Under the pieces are notes generated by a model. It was not told the origin of the DNA and did no database searches. It worked only from the letters and a program-made list of their open reading frames with translations. From contig NZ_CP117883.1 of assembly GCF_028736215.1 (NCBI RefSeq), forward strand, positions 6,324,001-6,388,000: a DNA stretch of 64,000 nt. Direction: 5' to 3'. This stretch comes from Mucilaginibacter sp. KACC 22773. GTDB lineage: Bacteria > Bacteroidota > Bacteroidia > Sphingobacteriales > Sphingobacteriaceae. This document shows, in pieces, positions 26,666 through 35,152 of the stretch. Both the position numbers and the translations under genes were made by a program. The stretch's first letter is position 1. Each line of letters starts with the position of its first letter.

Positions 26666-27505
26666 TTAAAAACCAGTTGAGGTTGTTAATTCTTTCCATG
26701 TTTCCAAATCTTTTTGTACCGATGCTATTTTTTGGTGAGCCAGCTGGTAGGCGTCCTCACCTAAAAATAAATTCAATGGGGCATCGGGTTGGTTTGCAAT
26801 TTTTATCATCGCAGCCGCTGCTTTTTCAGGATCACCGGCTTGTTGCTGGTCCATCTGATTTTGGTGCAGGTTTTGCGAGTCGCGTACATTTTGGTAAGCA
26901 TCAATCGGGTTTTTAGGGACAATCAGCGATCCTTCTGAAAGGAAGTTGGTACGGAAGTATCCCGGCTCCACAATGGTTACTTTGATGCCAAATGGTTTTA
27001 CCTCGGCATCCAATGCTTCAGAAAAACCATTGACTGCGAATTTAGTAGCGCAGTAAATTCCAAAACCCGGATAACCGCCAACAAAGCCGCCTATCGAAGA
27101 AATATTGATAATGTGACCTGACCTTTGCTCGCGCAGGTAAGGCAATACTTTGCGGATGATGTTTAATGACCCGAACACGTTTACATCAAAGTTGTCGCGG
27201 GCCTCCTGGTCGGTTGTTTCTTCCAGGCCGCCCAGCATGCCGTAGCCTGCATTGTTAACTACCACATCTATTTTGCCAAAAGTGCTGATGGTTTTTTCGA
27301 TAGCCTGCTGTACGCTTTCTTCGCTTTTGATGTTAACCGCAAGGGGTAAAAACGCATCGCTGGTTACGCCTACGGCGTTTTCAAGGTCGCTGATGTTTCT
27401 TGATGTGGCGGCCACTTTATAGCCTTGGCTTAATAGCTTTTTTACAAGGGTAAGTCCCAGCCCTTTTGAGGCGCCGGTTACAAACCATATATTTTGATTG
27501 CTCAT
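26666..27505 (-). CDS. Short-chain dehydrogenase/reductase, paralog A
   Basis: 279 residues, classical SDR. Nucleotide-binding GASKGLG at residues 10-16, NNAG in the middle, and catalytic Ser in NISSIGG with YCATK (Tyr-x3-Lys). The C-terminal extension (AGDPEKAAAAMIKIA, then LFLGEDAYQLAHQKI) is shared with the SDR at 28336 but not with the one between them. Substrate unknown. Third SDR of an apparent AraC-SDR-SDR-SDR-Atu4866 group. Confidence 0.88.
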   Translation of the reverse strand: MSNQNIWFVTGASKGLGLTLVKKLLSQGYKVAATSRNISDLENAVGVTSDAFLPLAVNIKSEESVQQAIEKTISTFGKIDVVVNNAGYGMLGGLEETTDQEARDNFDVNVFGSLNIIRKVLPYLREQRSGHIINISSIGGFVGGYPGFGIYCATKFAVNGFSEALDAEVKPFGIKVTIVEPGYFRTNFLSEGSLIVPKNPIDAYQNVRDSQNLHQNQMDQQQAGDPEKAAAAMIKIANQPDAPLNLFLGEDAYQLAHQKIASVQKDLETWKELTTSTGF

Positions 27506-27574
27506 GATTGTTTTGATTTATTGGGTGATTTCACTGAGTGTTAAATGATTTCACCGGTTAATTATTTGTGTTAA

Positions 27575-28306
27575 TTATCTTGTTTGTCCAAGGGGCCTAA
27601 TCACCAGTTCGTTGACAGATACATTGCCGGGTTGGCTGATGGCGTAAATTACTGCATCTGCTATAGCGTCTTCGTCCATTTTAGGCATGTTTTTAAGGTT
27701 GCCGTACAGGGCTTTTATCTTTGGGCTGGTAATATCATGCCCCAGTTCGGATTGCGTTGCGCCCGGGAAAATAGTGGTTACCTTAATGGTTTGTGCCACT
27801 TCTTCGCGTAGGGTTTCCATAATGGCCTTTACCGCGAATTTAGTTGCGGAGTACACACCAATACCAGGAGATGTTTTGATACCGCCAACGGACGAGGTTG
27901 CCAGGATATGGCCCTGCCCGCGTTGCAGCATGTGTGGCAACACAGCATTAATGCCATATAGCACCCCTTTAATATTGATGTCGATCATCCGGTCCCACTC
28001 ATCAACCAGGCCTTCCTCAAAAAAGGATATGGGCATAATGCCGGCATTGTTCCATAAAACATCTACGTGGCCAAACTTGTCGATAGCCTGTTGGATAAGG
28101 TTATCCAGATCGGTGCGTTTGCTTACATCAGTTGGTATATAGATGGCATTGTCGCCTATTTCGGCAACTATGGTCTTTAGCTGGTCTTCCCGGCGGGCGG
28201 CCAATACAACTTTGGCACCAAGCGCGGCCAACTTTTGGGCAGCAACGGCACCAATCCCGCTGCTGGCGCCGGTTATCACTATAACTTTGTTTTTAATATT
28301 TTCCAT
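27575..28306 (-). CDS. Short-chain dehydrogenase/reductase, YdfG/clavaldehyde type
   Basis: 243 residues, classical SDR: GASSGIG (residues 13-19), NNAG, catalytic Ser in ATSSVGG and YSATK. ITSPKIKALY and NVSVNELVIRPLGQ near the end place it with NADP(H)-dependent oxidoreductases of the YdfG-like group. It differs clearly from its two neighbours, so it is not part of the same duplication. Likely co-transcribed with them on the minus strand. Confidence 0.88.
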   Translation of the reverse strand: MENIKNKVIVITGASSGIGAVAAQKLAALGAKVVLAARREDQLKTIVAEIGDNAIYIPTDVSKRTDLDNLIQQAIDKFGHVDVLWNNAGIMPISFFEEGLVDEWDRMIDINIKGVLYGINAVLPHMLQRGQGHILATSSVGGIKTSPGIGVYSATKFAVKAIMETLREEVAQTIKVTTIFPGATQSELGHDITSPKIKALYGNLKNMPKMDEDAIADAVIYAISQPGNVSVNELVIRPLGQTR

Positions 28307-28335
28307 CGTTATTGTTTTTAGGCACGTGTAAACAC

Positions 28336-29169
28336 TTAAAAATCAGTGGCGCAGGTAGTGTTTTCCCATTCGTGAATTTCCTTATACAAGCCGTCCAGTT
28401 TAGTGAGAGCGCGGTTATATGCGTCGCCACCCAACAGCAAACGGAGCGGCGGATTTTCTTCATAAACCACGTTGATGATGCTTGCAGCCGCTTTTTCAGG
28501 ATCGCCTGCCTGCTGGCCATTCATGCTCAGGTATTTGCAGTGCGAGTGCCTTACATCTTCATATTCGGCAATAGGATTTTGGGTAACTGTTAACGAATCG
28601 GCGGTAAGGAAGCTGGTGCGGAACGCCCCCGGAGCTACTACCGTAACCTTGATACCCAACGACTTAACATCCAGAGCCAATACTTCCGACAGGCCAATTA
28701 CTGCCGATTTGGCCGCTGCGTATACCGCCCACCCTGTGCCTCCTGTAATACCTGCTATAGAAGCGATATTTATAATATGCCCCGAGCGCTGTTTACGCAG
28801 GTAAGGCATCACAAACCTGATTACGTTAAGGGTAGCAAATACATTTACATCAAAGGCCGAGCGGGTTTCGGCGTCGGTAAGTTCCTCAATAGCACCGCCA
28901 ATGCCATAGCCGGCATTGTTGATAACCACATCTATCCGGCCAAATGTTTCATAGGCATGCTGCAGTGCCAGGGATACGCTGCTCCCGTTAACCAGATCAA
29001 CCTGTAAGGGTAAAAAATCAGCACTGTTTGAACCAACGGCAGCTACAAGCTCCTGCCGGTTCCTGGAAGTGGCAGCAACAAGCTGGCCAGCATCCAGTAA
29101 TTGTTTTACTAAACTGAGCCCGAAACCTTTGGAGGCGCCAGTGATAAACCATACTTTTTTGTTGTCCAT
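28336..29169 (-). CDS. Short-chain dehydrogenase/reductase, paralog B
   Basis: 277 residues. GASKGFG, NNAG, catalytic Ser in NIASIAG (Ser at the usual place) and YAAAK as the Tyr-x3-Lys site. The C-terminal AGDPEKAAASIINVV, then LLLGGDAYNRALTKL, aligns with the SDR ending at 26666, so the two are tandem paralogs. I use the ATG at 29169 (MDNKKVWF), because the 14 codons upstream lack SDR similarity. It follows the AraC gene by 82 bases. Confidence 0.87.
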   Translation of the reverse strand: MDNKKVWFITGASKGFGLSLVKQLLDAGQLVAATSRNRQELVAAVGSNSADFLPLQVDLVNGSSVSLALQHAYETFGRIDVVINNAGYGIGGAIEELTDAETRSAFDVNVFATLNVIRFVMPYLRKQRSGHIINIASIAGITGGTGWAVYAAAKSAVIGLSEVLALDVKSLGIKVTVVAPGAFRTSFLTADSLTVTQNPIAEYEDVRHSHCKYLSMNGQQAGDPEKAAASIINVVYEENPPLRLLLGGDAYNRALTKLDGLYKEIHEWENTTCATDF

Positions 29170-29251
29170 AGTGTGTTTGTTTTTGATAAAACAAAGGTAA
29201 TATGACAGCAAAAGGGAGTGATTACGCTATTCAAACCAATTATTACGAAAT

Positions 29252-30151
29252 TCAAACATTTCTGAACCGTGATGGCGTAACCTGGGTTTGTTTTTTGAAA
29301 AAGTTATTGAAATGCGTTGGTTCCTCAAAACCCAGACAGTAGCCTATTTCAGAGATATTCCAATCCGTATGGCGCAGGAGGGACTTGGCTTCGCTCAGGA
29401 GGCGGTCGGCGATGTGGTCGGTGGTGGTTTTGCCGGTGGTTTCGCGGATGGCGCGGTTGAGGTGGTTTACGTGTACCGATAATCGTTGCGCGAAATCATT
29501 GGCCGACCGCAGGGCAAAGCGCTGCGAAGGCGTTTCTATCGGGAACTGCCTTTCCAGCAGCTCGGTAAACACCGATGTTATGCGCGATTTGGCATCGGCG
29601 TGTTTATAAACATTTTCGGATGGTTGGGTTTTTAATGCATAGTAGCACAATTCGGTAACATAATTGCGGATGAGCTCATACTTGAAAGCGTAATCAGAAG
29701 CAATCTCATCCGTCATTTTACGGAACAGGCCTGTAACGTATTCATCCTGTGTACGATCAAGCTGATATACCGGCTTGGCGTTAAGCCCGAACATGGGCAG
29801 TTCGCTCAAACCATTGCGAAACCGCTCCACAAAAAATTCCTCGGTAAAAATGCAGAAAAAGCCCGTGCGGTCGTCGCTCATGTGCTCAAACGTATAGGGC
29901 ACAAGTGGGCTAAAAAACATGAGCGAAGTACCCGACAGCGTAATGCTTTTATCAGCATAATGGATAATGTTTTCGCCCCGCATTAGGCTTATTTTGTAAA
30001 AGCTTCGGCGGCTGTAGGTAACCGGTTTGGCATTGGGGCCAATACAATCCTCAATTTTAAAAACATTAAAATGACCGATGTTTTGCTGCAGGTTATTGGG
30101 CAGCCAGTCGAATTTGTTTTTGTAAAAATCTTCAAGTGTTTCGGTAGTCAT
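29252..30151 (-). CDS. AraC-family transcriptional regulator
   Basis: About 299 residues. The N-terminal half is a cupin-like effector domain (FYKISLMRGENIIHYADKS, then LMFFSPLVPYTFEH). The C-terminal 100 residues carry two helix-turn-helix units: DFAQRLSVHVNHLNRAIRETTG and ISEIGYCLGFEEPTHFNNFFKKQTQVTPSRFR, the second being the AraC signature. It probably controls the SDR genes just downstream. Start taken at 30151 (MTTETLED); an upstream in-frame ATG would add 11 poorly conserved residues. Confidence 0.9.
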   Translation of the reverse strand: MTTETLEDFYKNKFDWLPNNLQQNIGHFNVFKIEDCIGPNAKPVTYSRRSFYKISLMRGENIIHYADKSITLSGTSLMFFSPLVPYTFEHMSDDRTGFFCIFTEEFFVERFRNGLSELPMFGLNAKPVYQLDRTQDEYVTGLFRKMTDEIASDYAFKYELIRNYVTELCYYALKTQPSENVYKHADAKSRITSVFTELLERQFPIETPSQRFALRSANDFAQRLSVHVNHLNRAIRETTGKTTTDHIADRLLSEAKSLLRHTDWNISEIGYCLGFEEPTHFNNFFKKQTQVTPSRFRNV

Positions 30152-30245
30152 AATCAAAATTACAAAATTCAAACCACATGTCAAGTGGCGTTTTGAGTTT
30201 TACATTCAGATTACGCCGTTTCTGCCCCCTTGCCATCCCCTCGTG

Positions 30246-30309
30246 ACACCTTTCGGGTACTTGCTACACACCTTTCGGGTACCTGCTACGCACCTTTCGG
30301 ATACCACCG
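30246..30309. repeat. 22-bp tandem repeat, about 2.9 copies
   Basis: Units ACACCTTTCGGGTACTTGCT+AC (30246-30267), a copy with one change (30268-30289) and a partial third (30290-30309). It lies upstream of the AraC start and just beyond the stop of the gene at 30331. Confidence 0.85.
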
Positions 30310-30330
30310 AGCCCTTTATTGTATTTCGTG

Positions 30331-31080
30331 CTAAAACTCCGCCTCCTTTACATCATCCCGGTGTGGTTTCCTGAATTTTGCAGCGCTTTTTTTGATGTAG
30401 GTAAAAATATCATAGTCGCTCATGTTGCGTACCTGTGCAGCTGCAGGCCGGTACTGGTTGATGAAATGGTATAACGAATCGGATTGCAGGCCGGTGAGCT
30501 GGGCCACCCGCTCGTCGCTAAAGCGGCTATCAACATATTTGCCCTCCTCGTCGCGGATGAGCGCCTGTTTAAACCTGTAGGCATTGCTGTGTTTGTAGGT
30601 AAGCAGGGCAATAAACTGGCTGGGCACAATGGAAACGCCAGCCATGGGTATGGGCCCGACAGATGCGCCCGGCCTGATGATATCCGAAAACTTTGGCGGA
30701 TGGCTGTTAAAATCCCGGGCAAACTGAATGCGGTTACTGATGGAATCTTTAACCCTATCGCGCCGGGCACTGATGTTTACCTGCTGCAGCTGGATAGTGG
30801 CTTGCTCCAACTGTACAATAATGTCTGTGTTTTTTGATGGGTCAACTGGTAACGCATACAGCTTGTAACCTTGCATCTTTACCCTCAAGGTATCCCCTGC
30901 CCTGGCTACTTTAATGCTAAAAATGCCTGCCATATCACTTATAGCGGCCGAACTTCCGGTGCTTACCAGCGCGCCGCTAATACGCAGGCCGGTTGCCTTA
31001 TCGGTTATTATACCGTTTATTTTTTGCCCGTAGCCCGCAAGACCGGTGCAAATAAAAAATATGATAAGCAGGTGTCGCAT
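30331..31080 (-). CDS. Secreted carboxypeptidase-regulatory-like domain protein
   Basis: 249 residues with a signal peptide (LAGYGQ), then a CarboxypepD_reg-like beta-sandwich at about residues 20-95 (INGIITDKATGLRISGALVSTG, AGDTLRVKMQGYK), as seen at the N-terminus of TonB-dependent receptors. The rest (residues 100-249) is unrecognised, with a basic segment (SARRDRVKDS) and no barrel. Likely periplasmic. Function unknown; family members are often called TonB-receptor-like but this one is far too short to be a receptor. Confidence 0.7.
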   Translation of the reverse strand: MRHLLIIFFICTGLAGYGQKINGIITDKATGLRISGALVSTGSSAAISDMAGIFSIKVARAGDTLRVKMQGYKLYALPVDPSKNTDIIVQLEQATIQLQQVNISARRDRVKDSISNRIQFARDFNSHPPKFSDIIRPGASVGPIPMAGVSIVPSQFIALLTYKHSNAYRFKQALIRDEEGKYVDSRFSDERVAQLTGLQSDSLYHFINQYRPAAAQVRNMSDYDIFTYIKKSAAKFRKPHRDDVKEAEF

Positions 31081-31694
31081 AGGTGGTGGTAGTAAGTTCT
31101 AAGTCATAAGTCTTGAGTTGAAAGTTCTGAGTTGAAAGGCATCCTTTTGAACTTTGTACTTAGGGCTTCCGACTCAAGACTTAGAACTTTATTAATGAGC
31201 TCCTTACAAATATAACCGGGCGGCAGCTTTCGTGGATTGTGTTTAACATATTTTAACCAAACGCGCCCTGCATCACACAGGTTGTAAAAAACAATCAAAC
31301 AAAGCGCCGTGCCTGCCAAAAGAAAAGCTGCGCACAATATATTTACCTACGTTGCCTGGTTTTGCGCTAATGCAGATATTTTGCGAAATAATTACCTGTT
31401 AGTAACCATACCGAAAGGGTACCGGTCTTTTATTACGGGCAAAGAGGACTTTGATTATTGCGGCTACAGTTTGTTGAAAACAACTCGACCGAAGGGAGGC
31501 AGACGCCGAGGAATACCAACAACCGGGAAGCACGGTATTTTAATATTCACTCGCCTTATAATTATTGAATATATATATTAATTTAGCATAGCTCCCGAAT
31601 GTTATAACTCAACCGGCTGGCATATGAAAGCGTTTCATTTATTACCTAAAATTATTGCTTATTAAATAATTATAACAATTTCAACCTAAGTACC
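31081..31694. repeat. Gene-free region with inverted CTAAGTC/GACTTAG repeat
   Basis: At about 31094-31190 an inverted repeat pairs AAGTTCTAAGTC with GACTTAGAACTT-type sequence (AAGTCTTGAGTTG and CGACTCAAGACTTAGAACTT). It is related to the repeats at 36471 and 45451. The remaining 500 bases are AT-rich without a convincing gene and should hold the promoter of the operon starting at 31695; no TTTG/TAnnTTTG pair was confirmed. Confidence 0.6.
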
Positions 31695-32150
31695 ATGACA
31701 CATAAAACTGAACCCAAAAAAGATCCCTCAAAAACAACCATCAGCCTTGAGCTTGCCAAAATCCGTATCGACAGGTGGCTAAATGCCATGCTGCAAATAC
31801 CTGGCTTTAAAAAAAATCCGGAATCCATTCCGCGGGCTCTTTATATCTCCTTTGCAGATATTACAGCAATACAAGAGGAATGTAAAAACTACTATAATGA
31901 AGACACGCTGGTTGGCATCAGGGTGTATTTCGGGATAGCCGGCGAAACAATGCCTACCTCGGCAACACCCGACGATATGCGCGGCCTTATTGTACCTGTT
32001 TTAAAGGTTAACCATTCGGCACCGTATACTGATGCAGTGCATAAGGATGCCAGCAATCCCGATCCGAACGATACCAATGTTTATGATTTTACATCACCCT
32101 GCCCTAAATATTGCGATCAACAAAGTGAATTGTATGTACCTGTTTCTTAG
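31695..32150 (+). CDS. Hypothetical protein upstream of a signalling operon
   Basis: 151 residues, soluble, no signal peptide. I recognise no family. Visible features are ISLELAKIRIDRWLNAM near the N-terminus, YISFADITAIQEECKNYYNEDTLVGIRVYFGIAG in the middle, and CPKYCDQQ near the C-terminus (two Cys four apart). Same strand and 15 bases from the next gene, so probably the first gene of the signalling operon. Confidence 0.65.
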   Translation: MTHKTEPKKDPSKTTISLELAKIRIDRWLNAMLQIPGFKKNPESIPRALYISFADITAIQEECKNYYNEDTLVGIRVYFGIAGETMPTSATPDDMRGLIVPVLKVNHSAPYTDAVHKDASNPDPNDTNVYDFTSPCPKYCDQQSELYVPVS

Positions 32151-32165
32151 TTACATCATTTGTAA

Positions 32166-32810
32166 ATGAATCATATATACGTTACGGTTATAGTGCCGGC
32201 AACTGTTTTGATACCCATAGGTACCGGTTTAATAAAAACTGTTTACAAAAACCAACCCTCAAAAACAATGCTGTTATACCTGCTATTTGCAGGTGTAACA
32301 GATGTTATTGAGCGAATAATGGGGTTGCATAACATCAATAATTTGCCGTTACTGCACTTTTATACCATTGCAGAATATTTATTTATACTCAGATTCTTTC
32401 AATTGTCCATAAACAAATCCGGAGTCTCCTGGATAATTTGGGCCTTATTTATTTTATTCCCTCTGTTGAGTGTGCTTGATTTTCTTTTTATACAAAACAT
32501 ATATGAATACAATTCTTATCCCAGGCCTATTTCTGCTCTAATTATAATTGGCTTGTGTATGTATTATTTTTTAAATTACAGTAATCAGGAAAATAAAACA
32601 CCTTGGGTAACTATCCCCGTAAACTGGATTGTAACCGGTTTATTAATATACTTTTCCAGCTCATTCGCTTATTTTGCTTTTTTAAATCTCATTACTCAAA
32701 AAGCGAGTGACAATCTCTATTTCATTTTCGGAGGTATCCATGCTACCCTCGTACTACTGATGTACCTTATGGTGGCAGCTGGCTTTTTACAGGTAAAAAA
32801 TGAAGGATAA
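32166..32810 (+). CDS. Seven-helix membrane protein linked to a kinase
   Basis: 214 residues with about seven hydrophobic helices and short loops, no known motif. It overlaps the downstream kinase gene by 11 bases. That kinase has one membrane helix and no sensor domain, so this protein may be the sensing part of the pair, as in other Bacteroidota where 7-TM proteins precede NarL-type kinases. That function is inferred from position only. Confidence 0.65.
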   Translation: MNHIYVTVIVPATVLIPIGTGLIKTVYKNQPSKTMLLYLLFAGVTDVIERIMGLHNINNLPLLHFYTIAEYLFILRFFQLSINKSGVSWIIWALFILFPLLSVLDFLFIQNIYEYNSYPRPISALIIIGLCMYYFLNYSNQENKTPWVTIPVNWIVTGLLIYFSSSFAYFAFLNLITQKASDNLYFIFGGIHATLVLLMYLMVAAGFLQVKNEG

Positions 32811-33585
32811 TATTTACGTTTTATTACTGATTAGCATGGGCGGCCTGTTCATGCTGGTAGTATCTTTTGTGCTTATTTTTATCCGCAACCAAAACAACCT
32901 GTTAAAAAAGCAACACCAATTACAACAGGCAGAACTTGCGCACCAGCAGGAACTGTTAAAAACCATCATCGTATCGCAGGAAGCGGAGCGCAAGCGCATT
33001 GGCCAGGATTTGCATGACGACGTTGGTACCGCCCTGTCAAACCTGCGCATCACTATCGAAATGTTTAATAATGTGACTACAACCGGCAGCGGCGAATTTT
33101 CAAGCACCTGTAAATATCAGATAGATAAAATTGTACAGGATGTAAGGCATATCTCGCATAACCTGTCGCCGCCTGGCCTTGAACTGTATGGCTTTATGGG
33201 GTCTTTAGAAGACCTGACCGAGTTTATCACCGCCACCGGCAAACTGCAGGTAAACATTACCGATAACGCCAACCCGGTAACCGATCAGCTTGGTGCGGAG
33301 GTATCCCTGTCCTTATACCGGGTTTTTGAAGAATTATTAAATAATACCCTTAAACACGCCAATGCCAGCCTGGTAAATATTAAGTTTGATATAGCTGACG
33401 ATTACCTGCTGATTAGTTACCACGACAACGGGCGGGGTATTGCAGTTGCCGACAAAACAAAAAAAGGAATGGGCAGGCAAAACATCGAAAGCAGGCTGGG
33501 CATTATCGGAGCAGCTTATGAGGATGATTTTCCAGGCCGCACAGGATTTAACATAAACATCCGGCTTAAAACAGATAATATTTAA
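32800..33585 (+). CDS. NarL-type sensor histidine kinase
   Basis: 261 residues. One N-terminal membrane helix (residues 5-29), a coiled coil, then HisKA_3 dimerisation with phospho-acceptor His72 in RIGQDLHDDVG, and a HATPase_c domain (N-box EELLNNTLKHA, G-box DNGRGI). No periplasmic or PAS sensor domain. It should phosphorylate the regulator encoded 2 bases downstream. Confidence 0.92.
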   Translation: MKDNIYVLLLISMGGLFMLVVSFVLIFIRNQNNLLKKQHQLQQAELAHQQELLKTIIVSQEAERKRIGQDLHDDVGTALSNLRITIEMFNNVTTTGSGEFSSTCKYQIDKIVQDVRHISHNLSPPGLELYGFMGSLEDLTEFITATGKLQVNITDNANPVTDQLGAEVSLSLYRVFEELLNNTLKHANASLVNIKFDIADDYLLISYHDNGRGIAVADKTKKGMGRQNIESRLGIIGAAYEDDFPGRTGFNINIRLKTDNI

Positions 33586-33587
33586 AA

Positions 33588-34253
33588 ATGGAACAAATAA
33601 GGGTAGCCATTGTCGACGATCAGAATATTTTCAGACAAAGCCTGGCAGTACTTATCAACAGCGTACCCAATTTTGAGTTGGTTGCCGATGCCGGAAGCGC
33701 AGCAGACCTGCTCGCCATCTTAAAAACCATCCCCTCACTCCCCCAGGTGCTGCTGCTGGATATGAATATGCCCGGCATGAACGGCATCGAGCTTAACCAG
33801 ATTTTACAGGAACAGTACCCGCAAATAAAAGTGATGGTGCTGTCTGTACATTCGCAGGAAAGGCTTATAGCCAAAATGGTTTCGGCAGGCGCTTCCGCCT
33901 ATCTTTTTAAAAATTGCGATAAGGAAGAATTGATTACGGCGATACAAACCGTTCATCATACCGGTTTTTATATTAACCGGCAAACACTGGTGGCTATCCA
34001 AAATACCGCCGCCCGCCGTAGTAAAACCACAAACGTTTTCAGTACCTCTCCTTTTGAGCTCACCAACCGCGAAAGAGAGGTGCTTGAGCTTATTTGTAAA
34101 GAATATGCCAGCTCCGAAATTGCCCAAAAGTTATTCTTAAGCATTCGCACTGTAGAGGGTCACCGCAACAACCTGCTCCTTAAAACCCAAAGCCGCAATA
34201 CCGCCGGCCTGGTGCTATATGCCGTTAAGCACCAATTGATAGAGGTGATGTAA
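33588..34253 (+). CDS. NarL/FixJ-family response regulator
   Basis: 221 residues: receiver domain with acidic pocket (VDDQ at 9-12) and phospho-acceptor Asp58 in LLLDMNMPG, then a LuxR-type helix-turn-helix (LTNREREVLELICKEYASSEIAQKLFLSIRTVEGHRNNLL) at about residues 150-195. DNA-binding output partner of the adjacent kinase. It is followed by a hairpin and then the DUF2589 cluster, which it may control. Confidence 0.95.
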   Translation: MEQIRVAIVDDQNIFRQSLAVLINSVPNFELVADAGSAADLLAILKTIPSLPQVLLLDMNMPGMNGIELNQILQEQYPQIKVMVLSVHSQERLIAKMVSAGASAYLFKNCDKEELITAIQTVHHTGFYINRQTLVAIQNTAARRSKTTNVFSTSPFELTNREREVLELICKEYASSEIAQKLFLSIRTVEGHRNNLLLKTQSRNTAGLVLYAVKHQLIEVM

Positions 34254-34280
34254 CCCCGCCTGCCATACGTACAATTACTT

Positions 34281-34320
34281 AAATACCCCGTATTTCTACC
34301 TGTTTTTTAAAGGGGTATTT
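34281..34320 (+). terminator. Hairpin after the two-component genes
   Basis: AAATACCCC (34281-34289) pairs with GGGGTATTT (34312-34320), 22-nt loop holding a T-run (CTGTTTTTTAA). It may end the signalling operon or weaken read-through into the DUF2589 gene. Weak as a terminator because no T-run follows the stem. Confidence 0.45.
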
Positions 34321-34378
34321 ATGCGCTGAAACCCCTCATTGTTATCCTGTTATTTTGCTTACAACAAATAACAAACAT

Positions 34379-35059
34379 ATGGAATCAAATTTATTATCAA
34401 TGGCCCAGGAGTTCTCGGGCCTGCCTATGGACGCGCTGATTGGCGGTCCATTGAATGCTGCGGCAAATGCCAACTCGGCGATGGCGCTCACCCAAACCAA
34501 ATTCATGCTTGACACCTGTTTTGCTAAACAGGGCGACGGGGACAAAGCGTCTTACAAACCCGTTCTGATCGAGATGGTGCTGTCAAGGGGTGTTATTACC
34601 CCCGGCGCCACAGCGACCGACCCAACCACCATTCAAAGCGTTGACACCCGGTTTACGCTGCCGATGCTGACGATTGTGCCTTTGAACTCATTGGCCGTGC
34701 AATCTGTGGATATCACCTTCGAAATGGAAGTAAAATCCAGTTTTGCCGAAGAGACATCGGAAGCCAAATCTACCGAGAGCAAAGGTGAGGGTAGTTTTGA
34801 AGCCAAGATTGGCTGGGGTCCCGTATCCGTTACCATCCGGGGGAGTGCAAGTTACGATTCAAAAGATTCGTCGACACATGACACGCACTACCAAAAAAGC
34901 AATTCGGCAAAGTACACGGTTGCCGTACATGCCGGCCAGTTGCCGCTGCCACAAGGCGTAAGCACCATTATTAACGCCTTTACCAAAACCATCGAACCTA
35001 TCCAAATGCCGGCCGCGACTCCACCCGCCGATGCGGATAAAGATAAAGGAGGCAAATAG
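34379..35059 (+). CDS. DUF2589-family protein, paralog 1
   Basis: 226 residues, no signal peptide. N-terminal helix region (SLPMD-like: SGLPMDALIGGPLNAAANA, ALTQTKFMLDTCF), then a beta core with FTLPMLTIVPLNSLAVQSVD and FEMEVKSS, the signature of DUF2589. A middle linker of Ser/Glu/Lys (about 127-145) and a charged Pro/Asp/Lys tail suggest flexible joints. LPLPQGVSTIINAF near the end is also kept in the second paralog. No function is known for the family. First gene of a eight-gene same-strand run; start at ATG 34379, not the TTG at 34355. Confidence 0.8.
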   Translation: MESNLLSMAQEFSGLPMDALIGGPLNAAANANSAMALTQTKFMLDTCFAKQGDGDKASYKPVLIEMVLSRGVITPGATATDPTTIQSVDTRFTLPMLTIVPLNSLAVQSVDITFEMEVKSSFAEETSEAKSTESKGEGSFEAKIGWGPVSVTIRGSASYDSKDSSTHDTHYQKSNSAKYTVAVHAGQLPLPQGVSTIINAFTKTIEPIQMPAATPPADADKDKGGK

Positions 35060-35099
35060 TAGGGTCAATTCACAACGCCATCCTCAAGGATGGTCAAAT

Positions 35100-35125
35100 A
35101 AGTTAGCTTCTGCGGAAGCTAACTT
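35100..35125 (+). terminator. Strong hairpin between DUF2589 genes 1 and 2
   Basis: Perfect 11-bp stem AAGTTAGCTTC / GAAGCTAACTT with a TGCG loop, followed by AACTTTTA. A smaller hairpin (CCATCCTCAAGGATGG) lies just upstream. Could be a partial terminator that lets gene 1 exceed the downstream genes, or an RNA-stability element. Confidence 0.5.
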
Positions 35126-35152
35126 AACTTTTACCATTATATAAAAATCATC

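Noticed and set aside
31309..31581. 90-residue plus-strand frame before the signalling operon
   Set aside because: Composition and lack of motifs suggest chance; it overlaps AT-rich intergenic DNA and ends 114 bases before the next gene.
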